Source: Micromonospora sp. RHAY321
GTDB taxonomy: Bacteria > Actinomycetota > Actinomycetes > Mycobacteriales > Micromonosporaceae
Direction: 5' to 3'
DNA length: 64,000 nucleotides
NCBI RefSeq assembly: GCF_023896955.1
Contig: NZ_JAMHIW010000002.1
Span: 186,001-250,000 of the forward strand
Under the pieces are notes generated by a model, which was not told the origin of the DNA, ran no database searches, and saw only the letters and a list, made by a program, of their open reading frames with translations. Every line of letters starts with the position of its first letter. The first letter of the stretch is position 1. Shown here one piece after another: positions 36,023 through 45,492 of this stretch. Both the position numbers and the translations under genes were made by a program.

Positions 36023-36979
36023 GTGGCCCGATATCTCCTCACCCGCGCCTGGCAGTCGGCGCTGACCCTGCTGTTGTCGACGATCGTGGTGTTCTTCGGT
36101 GTACGGGCGCTCCCCGGTGACCCGGCCCTCGCGCTGGCCGGGGAGGACCGGTCGCCGGAGGCGCTGGAGGCGATCCGCCGGCACTACGGGCTCGACCAGC
36201 CGCTGCCACTGCAGTTCGCGCAGTACGTGGAACGCATGGCGCAGGGCGACTTCGGAGTGTCGATCCGGACCGGTACGCCGGTCTCGTCGATGCTCACGAC
36301 GGCCCTGCCGGTGACCGTCGAACTCTCCGTCCTGGCGATCCTCATCGCCACGGCGCTCGGCGTCGGCGCCGGGGTGCTCGCGGCGGTACGCCGCGGGCGC
36401 CCGGCGGAGTGGTTGGCCAACGCACTGGCCCTGATCGGCCTGTCCGTGCCGCACTTCTGGCTCGGGCTGCTCGCCATCCTCTACCTGTCCGTGGCGACCG
36501 GGCTCTTCCCCGCCTCCGGGTTCGTGCCCTTCCTGGAGGACCCCGTGGACAACCTGCACCACATCGTCCTGCCGGCCGTGATCCTCGGGACCGGGCTCGC
36601 CGCCATCATCATGCGGCAGACCCGTTCGGCGATGCTGGACTCGCTCTCGTCGGACTACGTACGGACGGCGAAGGCGAAGGGTCTCCGGCCGCGGGCCGTC
36701 ATCACCCAGCACGCCCTGCGGAACAGCCTGATCGTGGTGGTGACCGTCGTCGGCCTGCAGCTCGGCGGCCTGATCTCGGGCGCGGTCGTCACCGAACAGA
36801 TCTTCGGGCTCCCGGGCTTCGGCAAGATGACCATCGACGCGGTGTTCCAGCGGGACTATCCGGTGATCCAGGCCGTCGTCCTGCTCACCGCGACGGCCTA
36901 CATCGTGATCAACTTTCTCGTGGACCTGCTCTACTCGGTCATCGACCCCCGCATCCGGGTGACGGGAGATCCGGCATGA
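36023..36979 (+). CDS. Oligopeptide ABC permease (DppB-like)
   Basis: A 318-aa permease with six helices and the DppB opening RYLLTRAWQSALTLLLSTIV. The LSSDYVRTAKAKGLRPRAVI loop (EAA-type) contacts the ATPases, and FGLPGFGKMTIDAV is diagnostic. GTG start, 6 nt after the binding-protein stop. Overlaps the next gene by ATGA. Confidence 0.92.
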   Translation: MARYLLTRAWQSALTLLLSTIVVFFGVRALPGDPALALAGEDRSPEALEAIRRHYGLDQPLPLQFAQYVERMAQGDFGVSIRTGTPVSSMLTTALPVTVELSVLAILIATALGVGAGVLAAVRRGRPAEWLANALALIGLSVPHFWLGLLAILYLSVATGLFPASGFVPFLEDPVDNLHHIVLPAVILGTGLAAIIMRQTRSAMLDSLSSDYVRTAKAKGLRPRAVITQHALRNSLIVVVTVVGLQLGGLISGAVVTEQIFGLPGFGKMTIDAVFQRDYPVIQAVVLLTATAYIVINFLVDLLYSVIDPRIRVTGDPA

Positions 36980-37863
36980 CCGTCCTCACCGTTCCCATGG
37001 CGGAGACCGGTTCCGCCGGCGTCACCCGACGCACCCGCGTCCTGCGCCGGTTGCGACGCAACCCGCTCGCCGTCGTGAGCTTCGTCGTGCTCGCCCTCGC
37101 GGGCGCCATCGCGTTGCTCTCGCCGTGGCTCGCCCCGTACTCCGTCGACCAGACCGATTTCGCCCACACGTTCGCGCCTCCCGGCACCCCCGGGCACGTG
37201 CTCGGCACCGACGACCTGGGTCGCGACGTCCTGTCCCGGATCATGCTCGGGGCGCGGGCGTCACTCCAGGTGGGACTGCTGGCGGTGGCCACCTCGCTGG
37301 TCATCGGTGTCCCGCTCGGGCTGGCCGCCGGTTACTTCCGAGCCTGGGACGCTCTGATCTCGCGCTTCACCGACCTGCTGCTCGCGTTCCCGTTCCTGAT
37401 CATGGCGGTCGGGTTGGCGGCCATCCGGGGCGCCAGCCTCGGCAACGCCGCCGTGGCCATCGGCATCGCCCAGATCCCCGGGGTGATCCGGGTGGTGCGC
37501 TCGGACACGCTGCGGCTCAAGTCGCTGGACTTCGTCGCGGCGGCCGTCGTGGACGGCGCCAGCGACCTGTGGGTGCTGACCCGGCACATCCTGCCCAACG
37601 CGACGTCGGTGATCCTGGTGCAGGCCACGGTCGCGATCCCGGCGGCGATCCTCGGCGAGGCGGTGCTCTCGTTCCTCGGCCTCGGCATCCAACCCCCGGC
37701 TCCCAGCCTGGGCACGATGCTGGCCACCGCCCAGCAGTTCGCGGCCCGTGCCCCGTGGGCCGCGGTCCTTCCCGGTGTCGTCATCATGGGCCTGGCGCTG
37801 GCGTTCAACGTCTTCGGCGATGCCCTCCGCGACGCCCTCGACCCGAAGGGGGACCGGCGATGA
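36976..37863 (+). CDS. Oligopeptide ABC permease (DppC-like)
   Basis: A 295-aa permease. The N-terminal RLRRNPLAVVSFVVLALAG and HVLGTDDLGRDVLSRIMLGA are DppC signatures, and LDFVAAAVVDGASDLWVLTR is the EAA loop. The ATG at 36976 is set by the ATGA overlap with dppB and by homology; upstream in-frame codons belong to another frame of dppB. Pairs with the DppB-like protein. Confidence 0.92.
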   Translation: MTVLTVPMAETGSAGVTRRTRVLRRLRRNPLAVVSFVVLALAGAIALLSPWLAPYSVDQTDFAHTFAPPGTPGHVLGTDDLGRDVLSRIMLGARASLQVGLLAVATSLVIGVPLGLAAGYFRAWDALISRFTDLLLAFPFLIMAVGLAAIRGASLGNAAVAIGIAQIPGVIRVVRSDTLRLKSLDFVAAAVVDGASDLWVLTRHILPNATSVILVQATVAIPAAILGEAVLSFLGLGIQPPAPSLGTMLATAQQFAARAPWAAVLPGVVIMGLALAFNVFGDALRDALDPKGDRR

Positions 37864-38909
37864 CCACGGTCGAACGGGCCGGAGCGGCCGCCGCGGTCGA
37901 CACACCCGTCCTGGAGATACGTGACCTCTCGGTGTCGTTCCCGACCGAGACCGGCACCGTCTCGGCCGTCGACGGGGTCAGTCTGGACCTGGCCTCCGGG
38001 GAGATCGTCGGGATGGTGGGCGAGTCGGGGTGCGGCAAGAGCGTCACCGCGATGAGCATCGCGGGACTGCTCCCGGCGAGCGCCCGGATCACCGGCTCGG
38101 TACGGCTGGACGGCACCGAACTGGTCGGCACCCGCGAGTCGGTGCTCCGGCGGGTACGCGGCAAGGAGATCGCCTACATCTTCCAGGAGCCGATGACGTC
38201 CCTCAATCCCGTGCTCACCGTCGGGCGTCAGATCGGAGAGGTGCTCCAGGTCCACGAGCGGATGACCCGACGGGCCGCCCGGGCACGCGCCGTCGAGCTG
38301 CTGACACTCGTCGGGATCCCGTCCGCCGCGCAACGGGTCGACACCTATCCGCACCAGCTCTCCGGAGGCATGCGCCAGCGCGTGATGATCGCGATGGCGG
38401 TGGCCTGCGGTCCGAAGGTGCTGGTGGCCGACGAACCGACCACCGCGCTGGACGTCACGGTCCAGGCCGGCATCCTCCAGGTCCTGCGGGACCTGCGTGA
38501 CCGGCTCGGCACGAGCATCCTCATCATCACGCACGACCTCGGCGTGATCGCCGACATCGCCGACCGCGTCGTCGTCATGTACGCCGGCCGGGTGGTGGAG
38601 CGGGCGCCGGTCAACGACCTGTTCGCGCACCCGTACCACCGCTACACCGCCGGGCTCCTGTCGGCGTCACCGACACCCGGACGACACGCCGGGACCGACC
38701 GGCTGCAGGAGATTCCCGGCCTGGTGCCCGTCCTGTCGACCCAGCCGGACGCCTGCACGTTCGCCGACCGCTGCCCGGCCGCCGACGCGGGGTGCCGCGA
38801 CTCCGCCCCGCCGCTGGAGGTGGCGAGGGCCGGCGGCACGGACCACCTCGCGGCCTGTTGGCACCCGTGCCCGTCGCCCCGGTCCCAGATTGAGGAGGTG
38901 AACCGATGA
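37860..38909 (+). CDS. Oligopeptide ABC ATPase (DppD-like)
   Basis: A 349-aa ATPase: Walker A GESGCGKS near 50, Q-loop [12 protein letters not shown], signature [15 protein letters not shown], Walker [12 protein letters not shown], switch THDLGV. The C-terminal oligo_HPY extension carries the Cys-rich [14 protein letters not shown] iron-sulfur-like motif seen in Dpp/Opp ATPases. ATGA overlaps at both ends. Confidence 0.92.
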   Translation: MTTVERAGAAAAVDTPVLEIRDLSVSFPTETGTVSAVDGVSLDLASGEIVGMVGESGCGKSVTAMSIAGLLPASARITGSVRLDGTELVGTRESVLRRVRGKEIAYIFQEPMTSLNPVLTVGRQIGEVLQVHERMTRRAARARAVELLTLVGIPSAAQRVDTYPHQLSGGMRQRVMIAMAVACGPKVLVADEPTTALDVTVQAGILQVLRDLRDRLGTSILIITHDLGVIADIADRVVVMYAGRVVERAPVNDLFAHPYHRYTAGLLSASPTPGRHAGTDRLQEIPGLVPVLSTQPDACTFADRCPAADAGCRDSAPPLEVARAGGTDHLAACWHPCPSPRSQIEEVNR

Positions 38910-39907
38910 TGCCGGAGCCGAACGCCCTGGAGGTCGAGGACCTGGTGATGCACTTCGGCCCGGTACGCGCCGTGGACGGGGTGTCCCTCACGATCCCGAA
39001 GGGCCGGGTCACGGCCCTGGTGGGAGAGAGCGGTTCCGGAAAGTCGACCGTGGGACGATGCGTCGTGCGGCTCGTCGAGCCGACCGCCGGCGTGGTCAGG
39101 ATCGCCGGAACGGACGTCACCCACCTGTCCCGGCGGCAGCTACGCCCGCACCGCAGCGCGGTGTCGATCGTCTTCCAGGACCCCGCCGCCTCCCTGGACC
39201 CGCGCATGCTGGTGGGCGAGGTCGTGGCCGAACCTCTGCGGCTGTCCGGCACGCGGGTCCCGCGCCGCGACCGGGAGGCCCGCGTCGCCACGGAACTCGA
39301 ACGGGTCGGCCTGCGCGCCGAGGTCGCGCGCCGGTACCCGCACGAACTGTCCGGCGGTCAACGCCAACGGGTCAGCATCGCCCGGGCGCTGATCTCCGAA
39401 CCCCGGCTGCTCATCGCGGACGAACCCACCAGCGCGCTCGACGTGTCCGTGCAGGCGTCGGTGCTCAACCTCCTCGCCGACCTGCAACGGGACATCGGCT
39501 TCGCGTGCCTCTTCATCACCCACGACCTGTCGGCGGTCGAGTACCTGGCCGACGACATCGCCGTCATGTACCTGGGCCAGCTCGTCGAGAAGGGTTCGCG
39601 CGAGCGGATCTTCGCCCGGCCCGCCCATCCCTACACGCAGGCGCTGCTGTCGGCCGCGCCGGTGGCCGACCCCGTTCGCCAACGGCAGCGTCAGCTGGTG
39701 CTGCTCGGCGACGACCTCCCGTCGGCGCTCGACCCGCCGTCCGGCTGCCGCTTCCGCACCCGGTGCCCCCTCGCCTTCGACCGCTGCGCCACGGAGGTGC
39801 CGGCGCAGGTCGCCATCGGCGACGGCATGGCCGCGTGCCACCTGGTCCGGCCGGACGGCACCGGACCCGACGTCCGGACCGCAGATACCAGTGAGGTGTT
39901 GTCATGA
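38906..39907 (+). CDS. Oligopeptide ABC ATPase (DppF-like)
   Basis: A 333-aa ATPase: Walker A GESGSGKST, FQDPAASLDPRM, signature LSGGQRQRVSIARAL, Walker B LIADEPTSALDVS, THDLSAV, and oligo_HPY tail with CRFRTRCPLAFDRC. Second ATPase of the importer. Shine-Dalgarno GAGGAGG precedes the ATG within the dppD end. Overlaps the transferase gene by ATGA. Confidence 0.92.
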   Translation: MMPEPNALEVEDLVMHFGPVRAVDGVSLTIPKGRVTALVGESGSGKSTVGRCVVRLVEPTAGVVRIAGTDVTHLSRRQLRPHRSAVSIVFQDPAASLDPRMLVGEVVAEPLRLSGTRVPRRDREARVATELERVGLRAEVARRYPHELSGGQRQRVSIARALISEPRLLIADEPTSALDVSVQASVLNLLADLQRDIGFACLFITHDLSAVEYLADDIAVMYLGQLVEKGSRERIFARPAHPYTQALLSAAPVADPVRQRQRQLVLLGDDLPSALDPPSGCRFRTRCPLAFDRCATEVPAQVAIGDGMAACHLVRPDGTGPDVRTADTSEVLS

Positions 39908-41694
39908 CGTTCACCACCAGACCGACCCTGCAGGGCACCTTCGGCATGGTGTCCTCGACGCACTGGCTCGCCAGCCAGTCCGCCATGGGGATCCTCGAAC
40001 GCGGTGGGAACGCCTTCGACGCCGCCGTCACCGCCGGGTTCGTGCTGCACGTCGTCGAACCACACCTCAACGGCCCCGGCGGTGAGGTGCCAGCCATCGT
40101 GGCGACCGCCCAGGAACCGGCCCCGAAGGTGCTGTGCGGGCAGGGACCGGCGCCGGCCGCCGCCACCATCGCGCACTTCCGATCCCTCGGGATGGACCTC
40201 ATCCCCGGCTCCGGCCCGCTCGCGGCCGCCGTGCCCGGCGCCGTGGACGCCTGGCTCCTCCTGCTGCGCGAGCACGGCACGCTCTCGCTGGAGGAGGTGC
40301 TGGAGCCGGCCATCGGCTACGCCGCCGCCGGTCACCCGCTGGTGGGCAGGGTCGGTGACACCGTCGCCGCCGTACGGTCCCTGTTCCAGGAGCACTGGCC
40401 CACCTCCGCCGAGCTGTGGCTGCGCGGCGGCAGGCCACCGGCGGCGGGGGAGATGTTCGCCAACCCGGCGTACGCGCGGACCCTGCGGGGACTGGTCGAG
40501 GCCGCGCGGGCCGCCGGCGCCGACCGGGAGGCGCAGATCGAGGCCGCTCGCCGGGCCTGGAGTACGGGTTTCGTCGCCGAGGCGATCGACCGGTTCAGCA
40601 GGAGGCCGTTCCAGGACTCCAGTGGACGTCCCCACGCCGGGCTGGTCACCGGCGACGACCTGGCCGCCTACTCGGCGACCTGGGAGGCCCCGGCCACCCT
40701 CGACTGGCGTGGCTACTCGGTGGCGAAGACGAGTTTCTGGGGCCAGGGCCCGGTGCTGCTGGAGTCGCTGGCCGTCCTCGACGCGCTCGACGACCCCGGC
40801 GCGTACGACCCGGCGACCGCGGCCGGCATCCACGCCCAGGTCGAGGCGCTCAAGCTCGCCTTCGCCGACCGCGAGGCGTGGTACGGCGACGGCGCCGACG
40901 TCCCCGCCAAGGCGCTGCTGTCCCGGGAGTACGCGCGGGAGCGGGCCGCCCTGATCGGCGACCGGGCGTCAGCGGAGCTGCGACCGGGGCGTCCCGACGG
41001 GGCCGAGCCTCGACTGCCGGCTCACGTCCGGCCGGGCGCGGGACGTCGTGCCGACCCGACGGATCCCACGACCGGGGAGCCGACCGTGCAGTCGGACGGG
41101 GTGACCCGGGGTGACACCTGCCATGTGGACGTGGTCGACCGCTGGGGCAACATGATCTCCGCGACGCCCAGTGGCGGCTGGTTGCAGAGTTCGCCCACCA
41201 TTCCGGAGCTGGGCTTCCCGCTCGGCAGCCGGTTGCAGATGTTCTGGCTGGAGGAGGGGCTCGCCTCGTCGCTGGCCCCGGGCCGGCGACCGCGTACCAC
41301 GCTGAGCCCGACCATGGTGCACCGCGACGGCGAGCCGGTGCTGGCGTGCGGCACACCCGGCGGCGACCAGCAGGACCAGTGGCAACTGCCGTTCCTGCTC
41401 CGCCATCTCGTCGGCGGCCAGCCCCTGCAGGAGGCCATCGACGCGCCCGCGTGGCACACCGTCAGCCTGCCGGGCTCGTTCTACCCGCGCGACATGGAGC
41501 CCGGTGTCCTGGTGGTGGAGGACCGGCTCGACGAGGACACGCTGGCGGCCCTGCGGGCGTACGGGCACGAGGTGCGGGTCTCCGACGCCTGGAGTCTCGG
41601 CCGGCTGTGTGCGGTGACCCGCGACCCGGGCACGGGCGTGCTGGCCGCCGGAGCGAACCCACGGGGCATGCAGGGCTACGCGTGCGGTCGCTAG
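39904..41694 (+). CDS. Gamma-glutamyltransferase family protein (cytosolic)
   Basis: A 596-aa Ntn-hydrolase of the GGT family, which cleaves gamma-glutamyl bonds after autoprocessing. It has no signal peptide, unlike secreted GGT, and resembles the YwrD-type cytoplasmic group. The N-terminal half carries GGNAFDAAVTAGFVLHVVEP. The likely nucleophile and cleavage site is T405 in RGDTCHVDVVD, where Cys replaces the usual second Thr/His-flanking residue. The small-subunit segment LSPTMVHRDGEP and ACGTPGGDQQDQWQ follow. Last gene of the importer operon, so it probably processes the imported peptide. Its TAG shares the CTAG with the stop of the convergent GntR gene. Confidence 0.87.
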   Translation: MTFTTRPTLQGTFGMVSSTHWLASQSAMGILERGGNAFDAAVTAGFVLHVVEPHLNGPGGEVPAIVATAQEPAPKVLCGQGPAPAAATIAHFRSLGMDLIPGSGPLAAAVPGAVDAWLLLLREHGTLSLEEVLEPAIGYAAAGHPLVGRVGDTVAAVRSLFQEHWPTSAELWLRGGRPPAAGEMFANPAYARTLRGLVEAARAAGADREAQIEAARRAWSTGFVAEAIDRFSRRPFQDSSGRPHAGLVTGDDLAAYSATWEAPATLDWRGYSVAKTSFWGQGPVLLESLAVLDALDDPGAYDPATAAGIHAQVEALKLAFADREAWYGDGADVPAKALLSREYARERAALIGDRASAELRPGRPDGAEPRLPAHVRPGAGRRADPTDPTTGEPTVQSDGVTRGDTCHVDVVDRWGNMISATPSGGWLQSSPTIPELGFPLGSRLQMFWLEEGLASSLAPGRRPRTTLSPTMVHRDGEPVLACGTPGGDQQDQWQLPFLLRHLVGGQPLQEAIDAPAWHTVSLPGSFYPRDMEPGVLVVEDRLDEDTLAALRAYGHEVRVSDAWSLGRLCAVTRDPGTGVLAAGANPRGMQGYACGR

Positions 41695-42374
41695 TGGGCC
41701 GCCCCGTACCCGCCCTCGGCGTTCTCGTAGGCGGCCGCGGACGCGGCGTCGAGATGGGCGAGTGCGGCCTGTTCGGCGCGGTCGCCGTCACCTGACTCGA
41801 TGGCGTCGACCAGTTGGATGTGCTCGGCCCACGAGTGTGGTGCGCGTTCCGCGGCCCCCAGCCGGAAGACCCACTGGACATGGAGGTACAGCGACTTGGC
41901 GATCGACGACAGCCAGGGGTTTCCGCTGATCTGGAGGATCCGCAGGTGCAGGGCGCTGTTCAGCTCCGCGACCCGGGGCAGGTCCTGCCGCTGCGTGGCC
42001 TCCCGGCCCTGGTCGAGCAGCGCGCGCAGGGCCGCCACGTCCGCCGCGCTCGCCCGCTCGGCCGCCAGCCGGGCGGCGAGCGCCTCCAGGCGCTCACGGA
42101 CGGCGAACATGTCCGCGATGGTCCCGCTGCTGGGTGAGGCGACGACCGCGCCGCGGCGGGGGAGGATCACGACGAAGCCCTCGGCCTCTGCGACGCGCAG
42201 CGCCTCCCGGACGGGGTTGCGGGAGACGCCGAAGTCCTCGGCCAACCGGTCCTCGGTCAGCCGCTCTCCGGGGAGGTAGTCGCCGTCGATGATGGCGGTG
42301 CGCAGTGCGGCGAGGACCTGGTCGCGTAGCGGCAGGTGTTGAGCGCCGAGCTTGTCCCGCAGGTCTTCAGCCAA
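41691..42374 (-). CDS. GntR/FadR-type (FCD domain) regulator
   Basis: A 227-aa regulator: N-terminal winged helix (PLRDQVLAALRTAIIDGDYL, PGERLTEDRLAEDFGVSRNP, VREALRVAEAEG) and C-terminal FCD ligand domain (ALHLRILQISGNPWL, HIQLVDAIESGD). Starts at a TTG preceded by GGAGAGG. Convergent with the transferase gene, overlapping by 4 bp, and 35 bp downstream of a TCGTATACA site shared with the oligopeptide operon. Probably represses that operon and itself. Confidence 0.87.
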   Translation of the reverse strand: MAEDLRDKLGAQHLPLRDQVLAALRTAIIDGDYLPGERLTEDRLAEDFGVSRNPVREALRVAEAEGFVVILPRRGAVVASPSSGTIADMFAVRERLEALAARLAAERASAADVAALRALLDQGREATQRQDLPRVAELNSALHLRILQISGNPWLSSIAKSLYLHVQWVFRLGAAERAPHSWAEHIQLVDAIESGDGDRAEQAALAHLDAASAAAYENAEGGYGAAH

Positions 42375-42408
42375 CCTGATCGCCTCTCCGTGATCCGTCC
42401 GGACAAAG

Positions 42409-42417
42409 TGTATACGA
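42409..42417 (-). promoter_or_regulatory. Candidate GntR site between gntR and the YoaK-like gene
   Basis: TCGTATACA on the minus strand, matching the site upstream of the oligopeptide operon. It contains the palindrome GTATAC and sits where both divergent promoters should be. Short motif, so moderate support. Confidence 0.45.
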
Positions 42418-42443
42418 AGAACAATCTATGGAGGTGGCCGACA

Positions 42444-43160
42444 GTGTCGAGCACAGTGCCCCGCGTCATTCGCCCCCACACCACGACACAGCAGAGCGAA
42501 CACCTCCTGCGGCGACGGCAGGCCCTCGTCGTCGTACTCACCTTCCTGACCGGAAGCGCCGACGCCCTCGGCTTCCTTGCCCTCGGCGGGGCCTTCGCCA
42601 GCGTCATGACCGGCAACATGGTCCTGCTCGGACTCTCGGCGGGCAGGGGAGAGGCCGACCTCGCCCTGACGTCGGGCTGCGCCATCATCAGCTTCATCGT
42701 CGGCGTCCTCGCGGGCGCCCGCCTCGTCGGCTCGGCGCGCCCGGACGATCCCGTCTGGCCCCGGCGGGTCACCTGGGCGCTCGGCCTGGAACTCCTGGTG
42801 TTCGTCGTGTTCCTCGTGGTCTGGGAGATCAGCCTCCCCACCCACGACGAGCATGTCCACCTCGCGCTCCTGATGCTCTCCGCCGTGGCGCTGGGCGTGC
42901 AGAGCAGCGCGATTCAACGATTCGGCGTACCGGGCCTGTCCTCCACGTACCTGACCGGCACTCTCACCAGCCTCATCGCCGGCGTCGCGGCCCGCAGCCC
43001 GTGGCGCAGCCTGCGGCCCAAGGTCCAGGTCCTGCTGGCGCTGATGACCGGCGCGGCGGTCGGTGCCCTGGTCGCCCTGCACCTGCCGGCCCTGGCTCCG
43101 GCGCTGCTGATCGTGCCGCTCGTGCTCGTCATCGCCGTGTCGTGGCGGATGAGGGCGTAA
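42444..43160 (+). CDS. DUF1275 (YoaK-like) membrane protein
   Basis: A 238-aa integral membrane protein with about six helices. The family marks are LTFLTGSADALGFLALGGAF, ASVMTGNMVLLG and GVQSSAIQRFGVPGLSSTYL. Function unknown. GTG at 42444 chosen because GGAGGT lies 8 nt upstream; an ATG at 42336 would run back through the gntR region. Divergent from gntR. Confidence 0.82.
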   Translation: MSSTVPRVIRPHTTTQQSEHLLRRRQALVVVLTFLTGSADALGFLALGGAFASVMTGNMVLLGLSAGRGEADLALTSGCAIISFIVGVLAGARLVGSARPDDPVWPRRVTWALGLELLVFVVFLVVWEISLPTHDEHVHLALLMLSAVALGVQSSAIQRFGVPGLSSTYLTGTLTSLIAGVAARSPWRSLRPKVQVLLALMTGAAVGALVALHLPALAPALLIVPLVLVIAVSWRMRA

Positions 43161-43175
43161 CCGAACCCCGGGGGG

Positions 43176-43802
43176 TCAGCCACCGCGCGCGAACAGGGCC
43201 AGCCGTACGCGGTTGGGGCTGTCGGTCTTGGTCATCAGGCTGGTGATGTGCGTCTTGACCGTGGTGACGCCGATGTGCAGCCGGTCGGCGATCTCGGTGT
43301 TGGACAGGCCCTCGGCGACCAGGTTCAGCACGTCCTGCTCGCGGGCGGTCAGCCCCCGCACCGGCCGTGGCGCCTCGGCGCGGGCGTGCACCGCGCGCTG
43401 GACCAGGCGTTGCAGCACGTCGGGACTGAACGGGCTGTCACCCACGGCGGCCCGACGGATGCCGTCGAGCAGGTCGGTGGGCGGTGCGTCCTTCAGCAGG
43501 AACCCGCAGGCGCCGGCGGTCAGGGCGGGGTAGAGATGGTCGTCGTCGCCGAACGTGGTCAGCACCAGGACGCGGGTGGCGGGGCGCTCGGCGAGAATCC
43601 GGCTGGTCGCGGTGATCCCGTCGACGCCCGGCATGCGCAGGTCCATGACGACGACGTCGGGGACGAGCCGCGCGGCGAGCGGGATGGCGTCGCGGCCGTT
43701 GTCGGCCTCGCCGACGACCTCGATGTCGGGTTGGGCGTCGCAGAGCATGCGCAGGCCCGCCCGGATGAGGTGCTGGTCGTCGACCAGCAGGACGCGGATC
43801 AT
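43176..43802 (-). CDS. NarL/FixJ-type response regulator
   Basis: A 208-aa response regulator. The receiver has the phospho-acceptor D54 (VVVMDLRMPG), the acidic DD at 8-9, and Lys in FLLKDAPP. A C-terminal LuxR helix-turn-helix (LTAREQDVLNLVAEGLSNTE, then IADRLHIGVTTVKTHITSLM) binds DNA. Overlaps the kinase gene by ATGA, so the two form a two-component system. Confidence 0.92.
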   Translation of the reverse strand: MIRVLLVDDQHLIRAGLRMLCDAQPDIEVVGEADNGRDAIPLAARLVPDVVVMDLRMPGVDGITATSRILAERPATRVLVLTTFGDDDHLYPALTAGACGFLLKDAPPTDLLDGIRRAAVGDSPFSPDVLQRLVQRAVHARAEAPRPVRGLTAREQDVLNLVAEGLSNTEIADRLHIGVTTVKTHITSLMTKTDSPNRVRLALFARGG

Positions 43803-45034
43803 GCCCGCTCCGGCGCGGGCGAACCGGCCGGGGCCTCGCGGTCACGGGGCACCGATGCGGCCGGCGCGGGCACGGCCGGGAGGACCGTACGCACCCGCCA
43901 CCCCCTGCTGGTGGGGCCGGCCTCCAACCGGCCGCCGAGGACGTCGACGCGCTCACGCATGCCCGTGATGCCGTGACCCCCGCCGGACGGGACCGCCGCC
44001 GGCACCGCGCCGCCGCCGTCGTCCGAGACCTCCCAGTGGACGGCCCCGTCCTCGACGGCGACCACGAGGTGCGCCAGCGCGGACGATCCGGCGTGCTTGG
44101 CCACGTTGGTCAACGCCTCCTGGGTCAGTCGCAGGACGGCCAGGCCGCGCACCGCGTCGAGCGCACCGACGGCCGGGTCGATGTCGGCGTCCACCGTGAC
44201 ACCGGCCTGGCGGGCCCGGTCGACCGTCGCACCGAGCGCCGCCGGAAGCGCCGACGGCTCGATGGCGGTCAGCGCCGCGTCGGGGCGTACCCCGTCGGGA
44301 TTGCGCAGGACCGCGACCAGCCCGCGCAGCTCCGCCAGGGCGGCGGTCCCCGTGTCGTGCACGTCGTCGAACACCTCGCCCACCCGGGGGTCCAGGTCGG
44401 TGAGCACGTGTCGCGCCACACCGACCCGCAGCACCATCGACGCCACGTGGTGCGCGACGACGTCGTGCAGCTCGCGGGCGATGGCGCTGCGCTCGTCGGC
44501 GCGCGCGGCGCGGCTCTCCGACTCGTGGCGGCGCTGCTCCGCCGCCGCCCGCTCCACGGCCTGCCGGCCGAGCTCCCGGTTGGTCCGGATGACCAGGCCG
44601 AGCAGCAGCGGCACGCCGACCTCCAGGGTCAGCCCGAACACGCCGGAGGCGACCTGGCCGATCGGGTCGCCGATCGAGTCGGTCAGGTCGACCACGGCGA
44701 GCAACCCGCAGGCCAGCCCGATGGTGCGTCCTCGACGCGCCCGCATGGTCACTTCCAGCAACGCCCAGCTGGCGCCCACCTGGTTGATCGTGATGTCGTC
44801 GACAAGGGGGATCGCGATCGCCAGCAGCCCGGCCTGCGCCACGAAATTGACCAGCGGCCGGCGGTGGAACACCGGCGCAAGGGCGAATGCGACGGCCGCG
44901 AGGACCCACTGCGTGGCGGTCGGCGTGCGCCCGGCCTGGGTCCCGAAGACCAGGTAGCCCAGACCACTGAGGTCGAGCAGCACCATCCGCACGAGCGTGT
45001 CCCGCGTGTCGAACAGTCGCCCCGCCCACCCCAC
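43799..45034 (-). CDS. Sensor histidine kinase (HisKA_3)
   Basis: A 411-aa membrane kinase partner of the adjacent regulator. About five membrane segments (MVLLDLSGLGYLVFG; VFGLTLEVGVPLLLGLVI last) precede the dimerisation box ARELHDVVAHHVASM with the phospho-His, and an HATPase domain (TQEALTNVAKHAG; GGGHGITGMRERVDVLGG). No extracellular sensor domain is visible, so it likely senses a membrane cue, perhaps via the adjacent membrane proteins. GTG at 45034 is preferred: an ATG at 45412 would read across the previous gene. RBS is weak. Confidence 0.85.
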   Translation of the reverse strand: MGWAGRLFDTRDTLVRMVLLDLSGLGYLVFGTQAGRTPTATQWVLAAVAFALAPVFHRRPLVNFVAQAGLLAIAIPLVDDITINQVGASWALLEVTMRARRGRTIGLACGLLAVVDLTDSIGDPIGQVASGVFGLTLEVGVPLLLGLVIRTNRELGRQAVERAAAEQRRHESESRAARADERSAIARELHDVVAHHVASMVLRVGVARHVLTDLDPRVGEVFDDVHDTGTAALAELRGLVAVLRNPDGVRPDAALTAIEPSALPAALGATVDRARQAGVTVDADIDPAVGALDAVRGLAVLRLTQEALTNVAKHAGSSALAHLVVAVEDGAVHWEVSDDGGGAVPAAVPSGGGHGITGMRERVDVLGGRLEAGPTSRGWRVRTVLPAVPAPAASVPRDREAPAGSPAPERA

Positions 45035-45039
45035 GGAGG

Positions 45040-45492
45040 TCAGCCTAGGCGCTGCGGCTCTGGGGCGACGACCGCCGACCGTGGCCACCGGGCCCGGACG
45101 CCGAGGTAGGCGGCCAGGCCGAGCGGTCCGAGCAGGATCGTCAACACCAGCACCGGAGCCATGACCAGCGCCGGCACCCCCCGTTCCCGGCTGTCGAGCC
45201 ACGCCCACCGGCCGACGAACAGGTCGAACGCGATCATGTGCGCCCAGCCCGCCGCCGCGCCGTCGGCGGTGCCGAGCAGGTCGCGTACGCCCTCCAGAGT
45301 CGGCGATGCCACGGCCGGCAGCACCTCGCCGAACGCCGGGACCACCAGCAGCGCGTAGATCAGCACGACCGGCAGCACGATCAGCGGAGAGGAGATGATC
45401 CGGGCGGTCCACGACCAGTTCGGCAGCAGGATCATCAGCGCCCAGAACGGCGCGGCCACCGCGAACGTCAGGGTGAACAGCGTTCCCGTCAT
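45040..45492 (-). CDS. ABA4-like membrane protein (DUF4281)
   Basis: A 150-aa membrane protein with four helices (LFTLTFAVAAPFWALMILLP first). The signature AAGWAHMIAFDLFVGRWAWLDSRERG is diagnostic of ABA4/DUF4281. Plant ABA4 is needed for neoxanthin synthesis; bacterial members have no known function. Overlaps the upstream gene by ATGA and lies 5 bp before the kinase gene, so it belongs to the same operon and may modulate signalling. Confidence 0.8.
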   Translation of the reverse strand: MTGTLFTLTFAVAAPFWALMILLPNWSWTARIISSPLIVLPVVLIYALLVVPAFGEVLPAVASPTLEGVRDLLGTADGAAAGWAHMIAFDLFVGRWAWLDSRERGVPALVMAPVLVLTILLGPLGLAAYLGVRARWPRSAVVAPEPQRLG

